64,000 bases of DNA. Source: JBBRYB01 sp038238115. Lineage in GTDB: Bacteria > Actinomycetota > Actinomycetes > Propionibacteriales > Nocardioidaceae. The stretch is taken from contig JBBRYB010000006.1 in assembly GCA_038238115.1 (NCBI GenBank), forward strand, positions 1 to 64,000. The letters are read 5' to 3'. Both the position numbers and the translations under genes were made by a program. The notes under the pieces are model-generated. The model was not told where the DNA came from. It was given only the letters and a program-made list of their open reading frames with translations, and ran no database searches. Below, piece by piece: positions 49,221 to 57,888 of the stretch. Position 1 is the first letter of the stretch; the number at the start of each line of letters is the position of its first letter.

Positions 49221-50140
49221 GCGCGTAGCTCTCTACCGGTCAGCTCGAGGAAGACATCCTCCAGGGTCCGCCTCTCCACCGCCAGCTGCTCGGGCATCAC
49301 GTCGAGCGCCGCGCACCAGGCGGTGACCGTGGCCAACGTGTGTGGCGTCACCTCCCCGTCGATGCGGTAGGTCCCCGCCGGATCCTCCCGCACCCTGCAC
49401 TCCTCAGGCAGCGCCAATACCAGCTCGCTCGTCTCGAGGCCCGCCTTGGCGTTGAACGAGATGGTGTTCCGCGCCCCCGCTGACGTCAGCTCCGCCGGAG
49501 AACCCGACGTCAGCACCTGGCCGTGGTCGACGACGTAGATCCGGTTCGCCAGCCGCTCGGCCTCCTCCATGTAGTGCGTCGTGAGCACGACGCTGACACC
49601 GTCCGTCGCCAGCTGCTCGACGAGCTGCCACGTGACGCGCCTCGACTGCGGGTCGAGCCCGGCCGTCGGCTCGTCGAGGAACACGATCTCCGGCCGGCCG
49701 ATGATCGCCATCGCGAGCCCGAGCCGCTGCTGCTGGCCCCCGCTCAGCCGCCGGTACGACGTTCGACCACACGAGCCCAGCCCGAGTCGCTCCACGAGGG
49801 CGTCGACGGGCAGCGGGTGGGCGTGCAGCGAGGCGACGTAGCGCAGCATCTCGCCGGCCCGGGCACCCGACCAGGCGCCTCCGCTCTGCAACATGACCCC
49901 GAGCCGGGGTGCCAGGGCCCGATGCTGGCGGACCGGGTCCAGCCCAAGCACCCGAACCTGGCCGGAGTGCGGGGCGCGATAGCCCTCACACGTCTCCATG
50001 GTGGTGGTCTTGCCGGCACCGTTCGGCCCGAGGATGGCCGTGATGCTGCCGGCCTCCACCGTCAGCGAGAGCCCGTCGACGGCCGTCTTGTCGCCGTACG
50101 TCATGACCAGGTCATCGACCTCGACCACGGTGGCTGCCAC
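49217..50140 (-). CDS. ABC-2 exporter ATP-binding protein
   Basis: A 307-residue ATPase. Walker A is GPNGAGKTT (about 34-42), signature RLSGGQQQR, Walker B IVFLDEPTAGLD, and the H-loop TTHYMEE. A C-terminal extension (about 215-307) is typical of DrrA-like exporters. GTG 50140 is preferred because a TAGACT hexamer lies seven bases upstream, indicating a leaderless mRNA; ATG 50164 is the alternative. It is divergent from sufR. Confidence 0.9.
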   Translation of the reverse strand: MAATVVEVDDLVMTYGDKTAVDGLSLTVEAGSITAILGPNGAGKTTTMETCEGYRAPHSGQVRVLGLDPVRQHRALAPRLGVMLQSGGAWSGARAGEMLRYVASLHAHPLPVDALVERLGLGSCGRTSYRRLSGGQQQRLGLAMAIIGRPEIVFLDEPTAGLDPQSRRVTWQLVEQLATDGVSVVLTTHYMEEAERLANRIYVVDHGQVLTSGSPAELTSAGARNTISFNAKAGLETSELVLALPEECRVREDPAGTYRIDGEVTPHTLATVTAWCAALDVMPEQLAVERRTLEDVFLELTGRELRA

Positions 50141-50147
50141 GTCGAGA

Positions 50148-50153
50148 AGTCTA
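50148..50153 (-). promoter_or_regulatory. -10 hexamer TAGACT for the ABC exporter operon (leaderless)
   Basis: TAGACT on the minus strand lies 7 bases before GTG 50140. Confidence 0.45.
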
Positions 50154-50316
50154 GGCGTGCCCATGTCACCCACCGGACACGCCTGGTTTCGCCATCTGAT
50201 CCGCCACCTGCCCGATCTCGCGGGACAAGCGGGTCCGGTCGTGGGTGGACGGGGCTGCGCGGCGTCCTCCTGGGTGCTTAGGCTGCCCTGGGTTGAGCCG
50301 GCTGGCGAATTACGAC

Positions 50317-50331
50317 ACACTGGTGTTGTGA
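50317..50331. promoter_or_regulatory. SufR-type operator ACACT-N5-TGTGA at the sufR start
   Basis: ACACT GGTGT TGTGA fits the ACACT-N5-TGTGA site I recall for the M. tuberculosis SufR (Rv1460). It overlaps the GTG start codon at 50328. If transcription begins close to that codon, the site would cover the promoter, consistent with autorepression of the whole suf operon. Confidence 0.7.
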
Positions 50332-51131
50332 AAAACGTGCGGGTCTCAGCGCCACTGCCTTCCGGGCAGGTGTTGACGTCGTCCGACGCTCCGGTCGTGC
50401 CAACCGAGTGCACGGCGGCCGCTGGCATCGACGACGCGCCCACACGCGAGCGGGTGGCAAGCTCCATTCTCGAGAATGGGCCGTCCACTGCCGCGGCCTT
50501 GGCCGAACGGCTGGCACTTACCCCCGCCGCCGTCCGACGCCACCTCGACCATCTGGTAGCCGACGGAGCCCTGGAGGCGCGCGAGCCGCGTGTCTACGGC
50601 TCCCGCGGACGCGGCCGGCCGGCCAAGGTCTTCATGCTCACCGACTCCGGTCGTGACACGTTCATCCAGGCGTACGACGACCTGGCCGCCACCGCGCTGC
50701 GGTTCCTGGCCGAGTCTGGCGGGCCTGAGGCGGTAGCGCAGTTCGCCCGCCGACGTACCGCCGAGCTCGAGGACCGCTACCGACCCGTGGTGGAGTCCGC
50801 GCCGCCCGAGGACCGTGCCAAGGTGCTCGCCGAAGCGCTCACGCACGACGGCTACGCCGCCTCGGTGCAACGTGCGTCGACCGGTGACCAGCTGTGCCAG
50901 CACCACTGCCCGGTGGCCCACGTGGCCACCGAGTTCCCCCAGCTGTGCGAGGCTGAGACCGAGGTCTTCGCCCGACTGCTCGGCAGCCATGTCCAGCGAC
51001 TGGCGACCATCGCGCATGGCGACGGCGTCTGTACGACCTATGTCCCCAAGCCCGACGCCGGCATCAGCGGTATCCGAACCGCCACGCCACCCACCCGTGA
51101 CTCCACCCCGATTCGGAGGAACCGTCCATGA
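50328..51131 (+). CDS. sufR: SufR-type iron-sulfur-sensing transcriptional regulator
   Basis: A 267-residue DNA-binding repressor. The winged helix is in the N-terminal third (STAAALAERLALTPAAVRRHLDHLVADGAL, then GRGRPAKVFMLT). The C-terminal cysteines CQHHC and FPQLCE are the Fe-S ligands typical of SufR. It represses the suf operon when its cluster is present. GTG 50328 is chosen because of the operator overlap. The open frame upstream is antisense to the ABC gene and not coding. It overlaps sufB (ATGA), so it is co-transcribed with the genes it controls. Confidence 0.92.
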   Translation: MKNVRVSAPLPSGQVLTSSDAPVVPTECTAAAGIDDAPTRERVASSILENGPSTAAALAERLALTPAAVRRHLDHLVADGALEAREPRVYGSRGRGRPAKVFMLTDSGRDTFIQAYDDLAATALRFLAESGGPEAVAQFARRRTAELEDRYRPVVESAPPEDRAKVLAEALTHDGYAASVQRASTGDQLCQHHCPVAHVATEFPQLCEAETEVFARLLGSHVQRLATIAHGDGVCTTYVPKPDAGISGIRTATPPTRDSTPIRRNRP

Positions 51132-52546
51132 CATCCATCGAGCAGCTCAACCCCGAACTCGAGGGCCTCGGCCGCTACCAGTACGGCTGGGCGGACTCCG
51201 ACACTGCGGGCGCCGGTGCGCAGCGCGGCCTCAACGAGACGGTCGTGCGCGACATCTCGGGCCGCAAGAACGAGCCCGAGTGGATGCTCGACTTGCGGCT
51301 CAAGGGCCTCAAGCTGTTCCACCGCAAGCCGATGCCGACCTGGGGTTCCGACCTGAGCTCGATCGACTTCGACAACATCAAGTACTTCGTGCGCTCGACC
51401 GAGAAGCAGGCGTCGTCGTGGGAGGACCTCCCCGAGGACATCAAGAACACCTACGACAAGCTCGGCATCCCCGAGGCGGAGAAGCAGCGCCTGGTCGCGG
51501 GCGTCGCGGCCCAATACGAATCCGAGGTGGTCTACCACAAGATCCGCGAGGATCTGGAGGAGCAGGGTGTGCTCTTCCTCGACACCGACACCGCCCTGCG
51601 TGAGCACGAGGACGTCTTCAAGGAGTACTTCGGCTCGGTGATCCCGGTCGGCGACAACAAGTTTGCTGCGCTCAACACGTCGGTCTGGTCGGGCGGCTCG
51701 TTCATCTACGTGCCGAAGGGCGTGCACGTCGACATCCCGCTGCAGGCCTACTTCCGGATCAACACCGAGAACATGGGGCAGTTCGAGCGCACGCTCATCA
51801 TCGTCGACGAGGACGCCTACGTGCACTACGTCGAGGGCTGCACCGCGCCGATCTACTCGTCGGACTCGCTGCACTCCGCGGTCGTCGAGATCATCGTCAA
51901 GAAGGGTGCCCGCTGCCGCTACACCACGATCCAGAACTGGTCCAACAACGTCTACAACCTCGTCACCAAGCGCGCGACCTGCGAGGCCGGCGCCACCATG
52001 GAGTGGGTCGACGGAAACATCGGCTCCAAGGTGACGATGAAGTACCCGGCCATCTACCTGCTGGGCGAGCACTCCAAGGGTGAGACGCTGTCGATCGCCT
52101 TCGCCGGCGAGGGGCAGCACCAGGACGCCGGGGCCAAGATGGTCCACGCCGCACCCCACACGTCGAGCTCGATCATTTCCAAGTCAGTGGCTCGCGGTGG
52201 TGGTCGTACGTCGTACCGCGGCCTCGTCCAGGTCGCCGACGGCGCACACCACAGCGCCAGCGTGGTCAAGTGCGACGCACTGCTCGTCGACCAGGTCAGC
52301 CGCAGCGACACCTACCCGTACGTCGACGTCCGCGAGGACGACGTGTCGATGGCGCACGAGGCGACCGTCTCCAAGGTCAGCGACGACCAGCTGTTCTACC
52401 TGATGAGCCGGGGCATGGGTGAGGACGAGGCGATGGCGATGATCGTGCGCGGCTTCATCGAGCCCATCGCTCGCGAGCTGCCGATGGAGTACGCCCTCGA
52501 GCTCAACCGCCTGATCGAGCTCCAAATGGAAGGCGCGGTGGGCTAG
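51128..52546 (+). CDS. sufB: Fe-S cluster assembly protein SufB
   Basis: A 472-residue scaffold subunit of the SufBCD complex. The beta-helical core includes GGSFIYVPKGVHVDIPLQAY and YVEGCTAPIYS; the functional Cys region GCTAP is present near residue 236. CDALLVDQVSRSDTYPYVDV is followed by MSRGMGEDEAM near the C-terminus. Unlike M. tuberculosis SufB there is no intein. It is translationally coupled to sufR. The next gene, sufD, follows after 129 bases. Confidence 0.95.
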   Translation: MTSIEQLNPELEGLGRYQYGWADSDTAGAGAQRGLNETVVRDISGRKNEPEWMLDLRLKGLKLFHRKPMPTWGSDLSSIDFDNIKYFVRSTEKQASSWEDLPEDIKNTYDKLGIPEAEKQRLVAGVAAQYESEVVYHKIREDLEEQGVLFLDTDTALREHEDVFKEYFGSVIPVGDNKFAALNTSVWSGGSFIYVPKGVHVDIPLQAYFRINTENMGQFERTLIIVDEDAYVHYVEGCTAPIYSSDSLHSAVVEIIVKKGARCRYTTIQNWSNNVYNLVTKRATCEAGATMEWVDGNIGSKVTMKYPAIYLLGEHSKGETLSIAFAGEGQHQDAGAKMVHAAPHTSSSIISKSVARGGGRTSYRGLVQVADGAHHSASVVKCDALLVDQVSRSDTYPYVDVREDDVSMAHEATVSKVSDDQLFYLMSRGMGEDEAMAMIVRGFIEPIARELPMEYALELNRLIELQMEGAVG

Positions 52547-52632
52547 CGCCCACCCTGACGCCTTCCGGCGGTGGCTGGGTTCGGCGATGCTGCGGCTGGG
52601 TGTCGTTTCGACGGTCAGTTTCGCCCGGCAGG

Positions 52633-52662
52633 CAACAGGAGTTCGCCGACAGTCAACAGGAG
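52633..52662 (+). repeat. duplicated CAACAGGAG before sufD
   Basis: CAACAGGAG occurs at 52633-52641 and 52654-52662. Each copy contains an AGGAG Shine-Dalgarno-like core. Only the second is near the TTG start of sufD, with a 13-base spacer. Confidence 0.6.
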
Positions 52663-52675
52663 AAAGTGAAATTCG

Positions 52676-53872
52676 TTGAGTAGCAACGTCGTCGTCAAGG
52701 ACGCGGTCGAGTCCTCCGGCAAGGTCGCGAGCCACCTCCACCCGGGAGGCTCCTTCCGGGTCGAGGACCATCCCCTCCCTACCGGTCGCGAGGAGGTCTG
52801 GCGCTTCACACCCCTCAAGCGGTTGCGCGGAGCGCTCGAGCCGCACCCGACCGACGACAGCGACGGGGTCCTGGCGGCGTCGTACGACGTGCAGACGTCA
52901 CGCCAGGACATGGTGTCGACGTTGGCACCAGGGCAGGCGCCCCGCGGAACTGCGCTGGTTCCGGCCGACCGGGCTGCCGCGGCCGCCTCGGCGAGCACCG
53001 AGAAGGCGCTGCACGTCAAGGTGCCCGCCAACACCGAGCTCGACGAGCCGATTCGCATCCTGGTCACCGGCACGGCCGATCGGCGCAGCAACGCCCACTA
53101 CGTGTTCGAGGTCGGCGCCAACGCGCACGCCACCTTGGTGCTCGACCACACCGGGTCGGGTGTTCACACCGGGAACCTGGAAGTCATCGTGGGCGACGGG
53201 GCGGACGTGACGGTCATCAGCGTGCAGGACTGGGACGACACCGCCGTCCACCTCGGTCAGCACGACGCACGGGTGGGCCGCGACGCACACTACCGACACG
53301 TGGCGGTCTCGTTCGGTGGAGATGTCGTGCGGCTCAACACGAATGCTCACTACGCGGGGCCCGGCGGTGACGCTACCCTGCTGGGGCTCTACTTCGCCGA
53401 CGCCGGCCAGCACCTTGAGCACCGGCTCTTCGTCGACCACAATGCGCCGCGCACCAAGAGCAACGTCGACTACAAAGGCGCGTTGCAGGGCCAGGGTGCC
53501 CGCGCGGTCTGGGTCGGTGATGTGCTGATCCGTAAGGTCGCCGAGGGAATCGAGACCTACGAGTCCAACCGCAACCTCGTACTCACCGACGGCTGCCATG
53601 CCGACTCGGTGCCCAACCTGGAGATCGAGACAGGCGAGATCGTGGGCGCCGGCCACGCGTCAACGACCGGCCGTTTCGACGACGAGCAGCTGTTCTACCT
53701 CCAGTCGCGCGGTATCACCGAGGACGAGGCGCGCCGCCTGGTCGTACACGGCTTCTTCGCCGACATCATCCGCAAGATCGGGATCCCCGAGGTCGAGGAG
53801 CGGCTGCTTCGAGCCGTCGAGGCCGAGCTCGCTCAGCCGGTGGGTGCACCGGTGGCTGCGGTGCCGGCATGA
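52676..53872 (+). CDS. sufD: Fe-S cluster assembly protein SufD
   Basis: A 398-residue subunit of SufBCD. The family start SHLHPGGSFRVEDHPLPTGREEVWRFTP is present near residue 20, and the core ends with FYLQSRGITEDEARRLVVHGFFADI, the SufB/SufD signature. TTG 52676 is the only start that keeps the conserved N-terminus; the nearby GTG at 52666 runs into a stop. The rare start and the weakly placed ribosome-binding site could keep SufD at a lower level than SufB. Confidence 0.92.
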   Translation: MSSNVVVKDAVESSGKVASHLHPGGSFRVEDHPLPTGREEVWRFTPLKRLRGALEPHPTDDSDGVLAASYDVQTSRQDMVSTLAPGQAPRGTALVPADRAAAAASASTEKALHVKVPANTELDEPIRILVTGTADRRSNAHYVFEVGANAHATLVLDHTGSGVHTGNLEVIVGDGADVTVISVQDWDDTAVHLGQHDARVGRDAHYRHVAVSFGGDVVRLNTNAHYAGPGGDATLLGLYFADAGQHLEHRLFVDHNAPRTKSNVDYKGALQGQGARAVWVGDVLIRKVAEGIETYESNRNLVLTDGCHADSVPNLEIETGEIVGAGHASTTGRFDDEQLFYLQSRGITEDEARRLVVHGFFADIIRKIGIPEVEERLLRAVEAELAQPVGAPVAAVPA

Positions 53873-54210
53873 CCTTCGTCTCAGCCTGCGCCTTGGCCGA
53901 CGTGCCTGCTGGTGGCGTCATTGCCGTGGACGTCGACGGCACCGACGTGGCGATTGTGCGAGCCGAGGACGAGGTGTTCGCCATCCGCGACGAGTGCTCG
54001 CACGCTGCGATCGCGCTGAGCGAAGGCGACGTCGACGCGCCGAACTGCGAGATCGAGTGCTGGCTGCACGGGTCGCGTTTCGACCTGCGCACCGGCAAGC
54101 CCACCGGCCTGCCGGCCTACGAGCCGGTGGCCGTGTATCCCTGCAAGGTCGAGGGCACCGCCGTGCTCGTCGACATCGCCAATCCCCTCAACGCCGATAC
54201 GGAGCACTGA
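53869..54210 (+). CDS. Rieske-type ferredoxin in the suf operon
   Basis: A 113-residue cytosolic 2Fe-2S protein. Cluster motifs are CSHAAI (CxH) and CWLHGSRFD (CxxH), with 16 residues between. It has no membrane helix, so it is an oxygenase-type ferredoxin component. ATGA overlap with sufD and a five-base gap to sufC place it firmly in the operon. A role as electron donor for Fe-S assembly is plausible but is inferred only from position; M. tuberculosis lacks it here. Confidence 0.88.
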   Translation: MTFVSACALADVPAGGVIAVDVDGTDVAIVRAEDEVFAIRDECSHAAIALSEGDVDAPNCEIECWLHGSRFDLRTGKPTGLPAYEPVAVYPCKVEGTAVLVDIANPLNADTEH

Positions 54211-54214
54211 TCGA

Positions 54215-54979
54215 ATGGCCACCCTGGAAATCAATGACCTTCACGTCACGGTCAACACCGAGGACGGGCCCAAAGCGATCCTCAACGGCGTCGACCTGAC
54301 AGTGAAGTCGGGGGAGACGCACGCGATCATGGGGCCCAACGGCTCGGGCAAGTCGACGCTCGCCTACTCGATCGCCGGCCACCCGAAGTACACGGTCACC
54401 CGGGGCTCCGTCACACTCGACGGCGTCGACGTGCTCCGCATGACGGTCGACGAGCGCGCGCGGGCCGGCCTCTTCTTGGCGATGCAGTACCCGGTCGAGG
54501 TTCCCGGCGTGTCCGTGTCGAACTTCCTGCGGACCGCGAAGACAGCCCTCGACGGGGAGGCGCCCAAGCTGCGTACCTGGATCAAGGACGTCAACGACGC
54601 GATGGACAAGGTGTCGATGGACCGCGACTTCGCGCAGCGCAATGTCAACGAGGGATTCTCGGGAGGCGAGAAGAAGCGGCACGAGATCATGCAGCTCGAG
54701 CTGCTCAACCCCAAGTTCGCGATCCTCGACGAGACCGACTCGGGTCTCGACATCGACGCGCTCAAGGTCGTCTCCCGAGGCGTCAACCGCTTCCGCGGGC
54801 AAGGCGACCGGGGCGTCCTGCTCATCACGCACTACACCAGGATCCTGCGCTACATCCAGCCCGACTTCGTTCATGTCTTCGTCAGTGGACGCGTCGCCGA
54901 GCAGGGTGGCGCGGACCTCGCCGAGCGGCTCGAGGCGGAGGGTTACGACAAGTACGTGAAGGCCGCGGCGCCATCATGA
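54215..54979 (+). CDS. sufC: Fe-S cluster assembly ATPase SufC
   Basis: A 254-residue ABC-type ATPase. Walker A is GPNGSGKST (about 36-44), signature SGGEKKRHEI, Walker B FAILDETDSGLD. It forms the motor of SufBCD. It overlaps sufS by four bases. Length normal. Confidence 0.96.
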   Translation: MATLEINDLHVTVNTEDGPKAILNGVDLTVKSGETHAIMGPNGSGKSTLAYSIAGHPKYTVTRGSVTLDGVDVLRMTVDERARAGLFLAMQYPVEVPGVSVSNFLRTAKTALDGEAPKLRTWIKDVNDAMDKVSMDRDFAQRNVNEGFSGGEKKRHEIMQLELLNPKFAILDETDSGLDIDALKVVSRGVNRFRGQGDRGVLLITHYTRILRYIQPDFVHVFVSGRVAEQGGADLAERLEAEGYDKYVKAAAPS

Positions 54980-56253
54980 CCGCACCGGTCACTTCCACGT
55001 TGCCGGGCCTGCTCGACACCGAGCGCATCCGCGCCGATTTCCCGATCCTCACGCGCCGCCTCGACGGCGATCGGCCTCTCGTCTACCTCGACAGCGCCAA
55101 CACGTCGCAAAAGCCGAGGCAGGTCATCGACGCGATGGCCGACCACTATGCCCAGCACAACGCGAACGTGGCTCGCGCCGTCCACCAGCTCGGCGCGGAG
55201 TCGACCGCCGCGTTCGAAGCGGCCCGTGACAGCGTGGCGGCGTTCATCGGCGCTCCGTCTCGCGATGAGGTCATCTTCACCAAGAACTCGTCGGAAGCGC
55301 TCAACCTGGTGGCCAACACGCTGGCCTGGGCGAAGGGCGACCTCGAGGTTGGTGCGGGCGACGAGGTCGTGATCACCGAGATGGAGCACCACTCCAACAT
55401 CGTGCCCTGGCAGCTGCTGGCGCAGCGCAAGGACGCGCGGCTGCGCTGGTTCGGGCTCACCGACGAGGGCCGTCTCGACCTCGCGAACATCGGTGAGCTG
55501 ATCAACGAGCGCACAAAGGTGGTCTCGCTGGTGTGGGTGTCCAACATGCTCGGCACCCTCAACCCCGTGGCCGAGATTGCCCGCCGCGCTCACGAGGTCG
55601 GCGCCCTGGTCGTCGTTGACGCCTCCCAGGCGGTGCCCCAGATGCCGGTCGACGTGGCGTCGCTCGGAGCGGACCTGGTGGCCTTCACCGGCCACAAGAT
55701 GGTCGGGCCGACCGGGATCGGCGTGCTCTGGGGGCGCGCGGACGTCCTCGACGCGCTGCCGCCATTCCTCGGTGGCGGGGAGATGATCGAGACGGTGACG
55801 ATGGCGGCGTCCACCTACGCAGCGGCGCCACACAAGTTCGAGGCAGGCACGCCTCCGATCGTGCAGGCGGTCGGACTCGGAGCCGCTGTCGATTACCTGT
55901 CCGGCGTCGGTATGGACAAGGTGGCCGCCCACGAGCGAGCCATCACGACGTACGCGCTCGAACAGCTGCGCGAGGTGAAGGGCCTGACGATCCTGGGCCC
56001 CACCGACGCGGTCGACCGAGGCGGGGCGATCAGCTTTGAGCTCGATGGCATGCACCCCCACGACGTCAGCCAGGTGCTCGACTCGCTCGGCATCGCCGTA
56101 CGCGCGGGTCATCACTGCGCCAAGCCCGCGCACGCACGTTTTGGTGTGCAGTCCTCGACCCGCGCGTCGTTCTACCTCTACACCACACCAGCGGAGGTCG
56201 ACACCCTGATCGACGGAATAGGGCAGACCAAGCGCTTCTTCAAGGTGATGTGA
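54976..56253 (+). CDS. sufS: cysteine desulfurase SufS
   Basis: A 425-residue class V PLP enzyme that mobilises sulfur from cysteine. The PLP Lys is in FTGHKMVGPTGIG near residue 237, and the catalytic Cys is in RAGHHCAKPAH near 380. THE typical desulfurase segments FTKNSSEALNLVA and EMEHHSNIVPWQ are present. It overlaps sufU by one base and delivers sulfur to SufU. Confidence 0.96.
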   Translation: MTAPVTSTLPGLLDTERIRADFPILTRRLDGDRPLVYLDSANTSQKPRQVIDAMADHYAQHNANVARAVHQLGAESTAAFEAARDSVAAFIGAPSRDEVIFTKNSSEALNLVANTLAWAKGDLEVGAGDEVVITEMEHHSNIVPWQLLAQRKDARLRWFGLTDEGRLDLANIGELINERTKVVSLVWVSNMLGTLNPVAEIARRAHEVGALVVVDASQAVPQMPVDVASLGADLVAFTGHKMVGPTGIGVLWGRADVLDALPPFLGGGEMIETVTMAASTYAAAPHKFEAGTPPIVQAVGLGAAVDYLSGVGMDKVAAHERAITTYALEQLREVKGLTILGPTDAVDRGGAISFELDGMHPHDVSQVLDSLGIAVRAGHHCAKPAHARFGVQSSTRASFYLYTTPAEVDTLIDGIGQTKRFFKVM

Positions 56254-56699
56254 TGAATCTCGACAGTCTTTACCAGGAGATCATCCTCGACCACTACCGC
56301 ACCCCGCATCACGCCGGGCTGCGCGAGCCGTTCGAGTCCGAGGTGCACCATGTCAACCCGACGTGCGGTGACGAGGTGACGTTGCGCGTGCACGTGGCTG
56401 ACGCGATCGTCGAGGATGTGTCCTACGACGCCGAGGGTTGCTCGATCTCACAGGCCTCGACCTCGGTGCTCACCGACCTGCTGATCGGCAAGAAGGTCGA
56501 CGATGCGCTCGCCATCCACGAGGCGTTCGTCAAGCTGATGATGGGCCGTGGCCAGGTCGAGGCCGACGAGGACGTGCTTGAGGACGGCATCGCGTTTGCC
56601 GGTGTCGCGAAGTTCCCAGCCAGGGTCAAGTGTGCCCTGCTCGGGTGGATGGCTTGGAAAGACGCGACCGCACGAGCGGTCGCCGAAGCGGAGGTATGA
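56253..56699 (+). CDS. sufU: Fe-S assembly sulfur-transfer protein SufU
   Basis: A 148-residue IscU-like zinc protein. The three Cys are in NPTCGDEV, EGCSISQAS and VKCALLGW. It accepts sulfur from SufS. ATG 56253 has AAGG seven bases upstream; GTG 56250 is an alternative. Confidence 0.94.
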   Translation: MNLDSLYQEIILDHYRTPHHAGLREPFESEVHHVNPTCGDEVTLRVHVADAIVEDVSYDAEGCSISQASTSVLTDLLIGKKVDDALAIHEAFVKLMMGRGQVEADEDVLEDGIAFAGVAKFPARVKCALLGWMAWKDATARAVAEAEV

Positions 56700-56701
56700 C
56701 G

Positions 56702-57064
56702 ATGACCAACGACACGACCGACCTACCCGAAGTCGACCTGACGCCCGAGGGGTCCACGGTGACCGCGGACGACGTACTCGAGGCGCTCAAGGACGTCGTC
56801 GACCCCGAGCTCGGCATCAACGTCGTCGATCTCGGCCTCATCTACGACGTCTCGCTCGACGAGTCGCGCAACGCGGTGATCGACATGACGCTGACGTCCG
56901 CTGCCTGCCCGCTGACCGACGTCATCGAGGACCAGACCCGTACGGCGCTCGAGGGGATCGTCGACGACTTCCGGATCAACTGGGTCTGGATGCCGCCGTG
57001 GGGACCCGACAAGATCACCGACGACGGCCGCGACATGCTCCGCGCCCTCGGCTTCAACGTCTGA
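56702..57064 (+). CDS. sufT: Fe-S maturation protein SufT (DUF59/PaaD-like)
   Basis: A 120-residue MIP18/DUF59 protein. The signature DPELGINVVDLGLIYDV is followed by SAACPLTDVIEDQ with the conserved Cys. WMPPWGPDKITDDGRDML is the family C-terminus. It assists Fe-S cluster maturation. ATG 56702 is seven bases from GGAGG; ATG 56696 overlaps the sufU stop. It is the last gene of the suf operon. Confidence 0.93.
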   Translation: MTNDTTDLPEVDLTPEGSTVTADDVLEALKDVVDPELGINVVDLGLIYDVSLDESRNAVIDMTLTSAACPLTDVIEDQTRTALEGIVDDFRINWVWMPPWGPDKITDDGRDMLRALGFNV

Positions 57065-57102
57065 CCTCGAGACGCCCGCACCGGTGTGCGACCTCGGCGG
57101 AC

Positions 57103-57720
57103 TTACCACGGGTCGAGATGCACTCCGGCGGCAGACTCCGACCGTCCGATGAGCCAGGCCAGAAGCCCGCGAGCGTCTGCGGGCTGAGAAAGCCTCCGTG
57201 GCAGCCTTTTCAGGGTCAACGGGAGCTCCCAGTCGACGAAGTCGTCGGACCAGTCGGTTGGCTCGAATCCCAACCCCAGGTCGACGTGATGGACCTCGAC
57301 CTCACGGAGCCGGCGGACGGAGCTCGCCGACGTCGGCCAGTGGTCGTCCGCCAGCAGATGGGAGTTCGGCCAGCCGGCCCGCTGTGAGCGGCTCCAGGTG
57401 TCCTCGAGACGCCTCGCCGAGCCGGCCAGATCCTCGACCAGCTCCCGTGCCGTGCGTCGAGCCCCCTGCTCGATGTCCCGCTCGCGCTGCTCGCCTCCAC
57501 CTGGGTATCGGGCCACCTCCCTGCCGCCTAGCGCCCCTTCCAGGCGCAGGACGTGGCCGTCGGCGTTGCGGGCCAGATGGGTCAACACATGGCCGACGCT
57601 CCATCCCGGAAGGCGGCTGGGCGCTCGGACCGTCTCGTCATCGATGGTGTCGGTGGTCTCCCGTAGCCGCTGGTGGGCTGCCACGCATGCAGCGATGGCG
57701 GTGTTCGGCTCAATGTCCAT
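57103..57720 (-). CDS. MDMPI-family protein, second copy
   Basis: A 205-residue DinB-like protein sharing the LPGWSVGHVLTHLARNADGH and REVEVHHVDLGL metal motifs with the protein at 20438-21148. It is shorter, and the C-terminal domain is represented by ARGLLAWLIGRSES. It probably uses mycothiol; substrate unknown. ATG 57720 has AGGA seven bases upstream. It is convergent to sufT and divergent from the acVLRF1 gene. Confidence 0.82.
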   Translation of the reverse strand: MDIEPNTAIAACVAAHQRLRETTDTIDDETVRAPSRLPGWSVGHVLTHLARNADGHVLRLEGALGGREVARYPGGGEQRERDIEQGARRTARELVEDLAGSARRLEDTWSRSQRAGWPNSHLLADDHWPTSASSVRRLREVEVHHVDLGLGFEPTDWSDDFVDWELPLTLKRLPRRLSQPADARGLLAWLIGRSESAAGVHLDPW

Positions 57721-57857
57721 GACCCCATCCTGGCGCACCCGGAGGGCTCCTCCTCGAGGAGTCGGTTATGCCTCAACCAGGCCAACGACGCGGTCCACCT
57801 CGACATGATCCGGAGGTGACGCATGAGGTTCGCGACGCCGAGGTGGTCTCCGGCCTC

Positions 57858-57863
57858 TAGGCT
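57858..57863 (+). promoter_or_regulatory. -10 hexamer TAGGCT upstream of the acVLRF1 gene
   Basis: TAGGCT lies 25 bases before ATG 57889, which argues against the earlier in-frame starts at 57823 and 57865. Confidence 0.4.
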
Positions 57864-57888
57864 CGTGGTCCGGAATGCAGATGATGGA

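Noticed and set aside
51128..52546. An intein in SufB, as in M. tuberculosis
   Set aside because: SufB is 472 residues and continuous, with no splicing-domain insertion.
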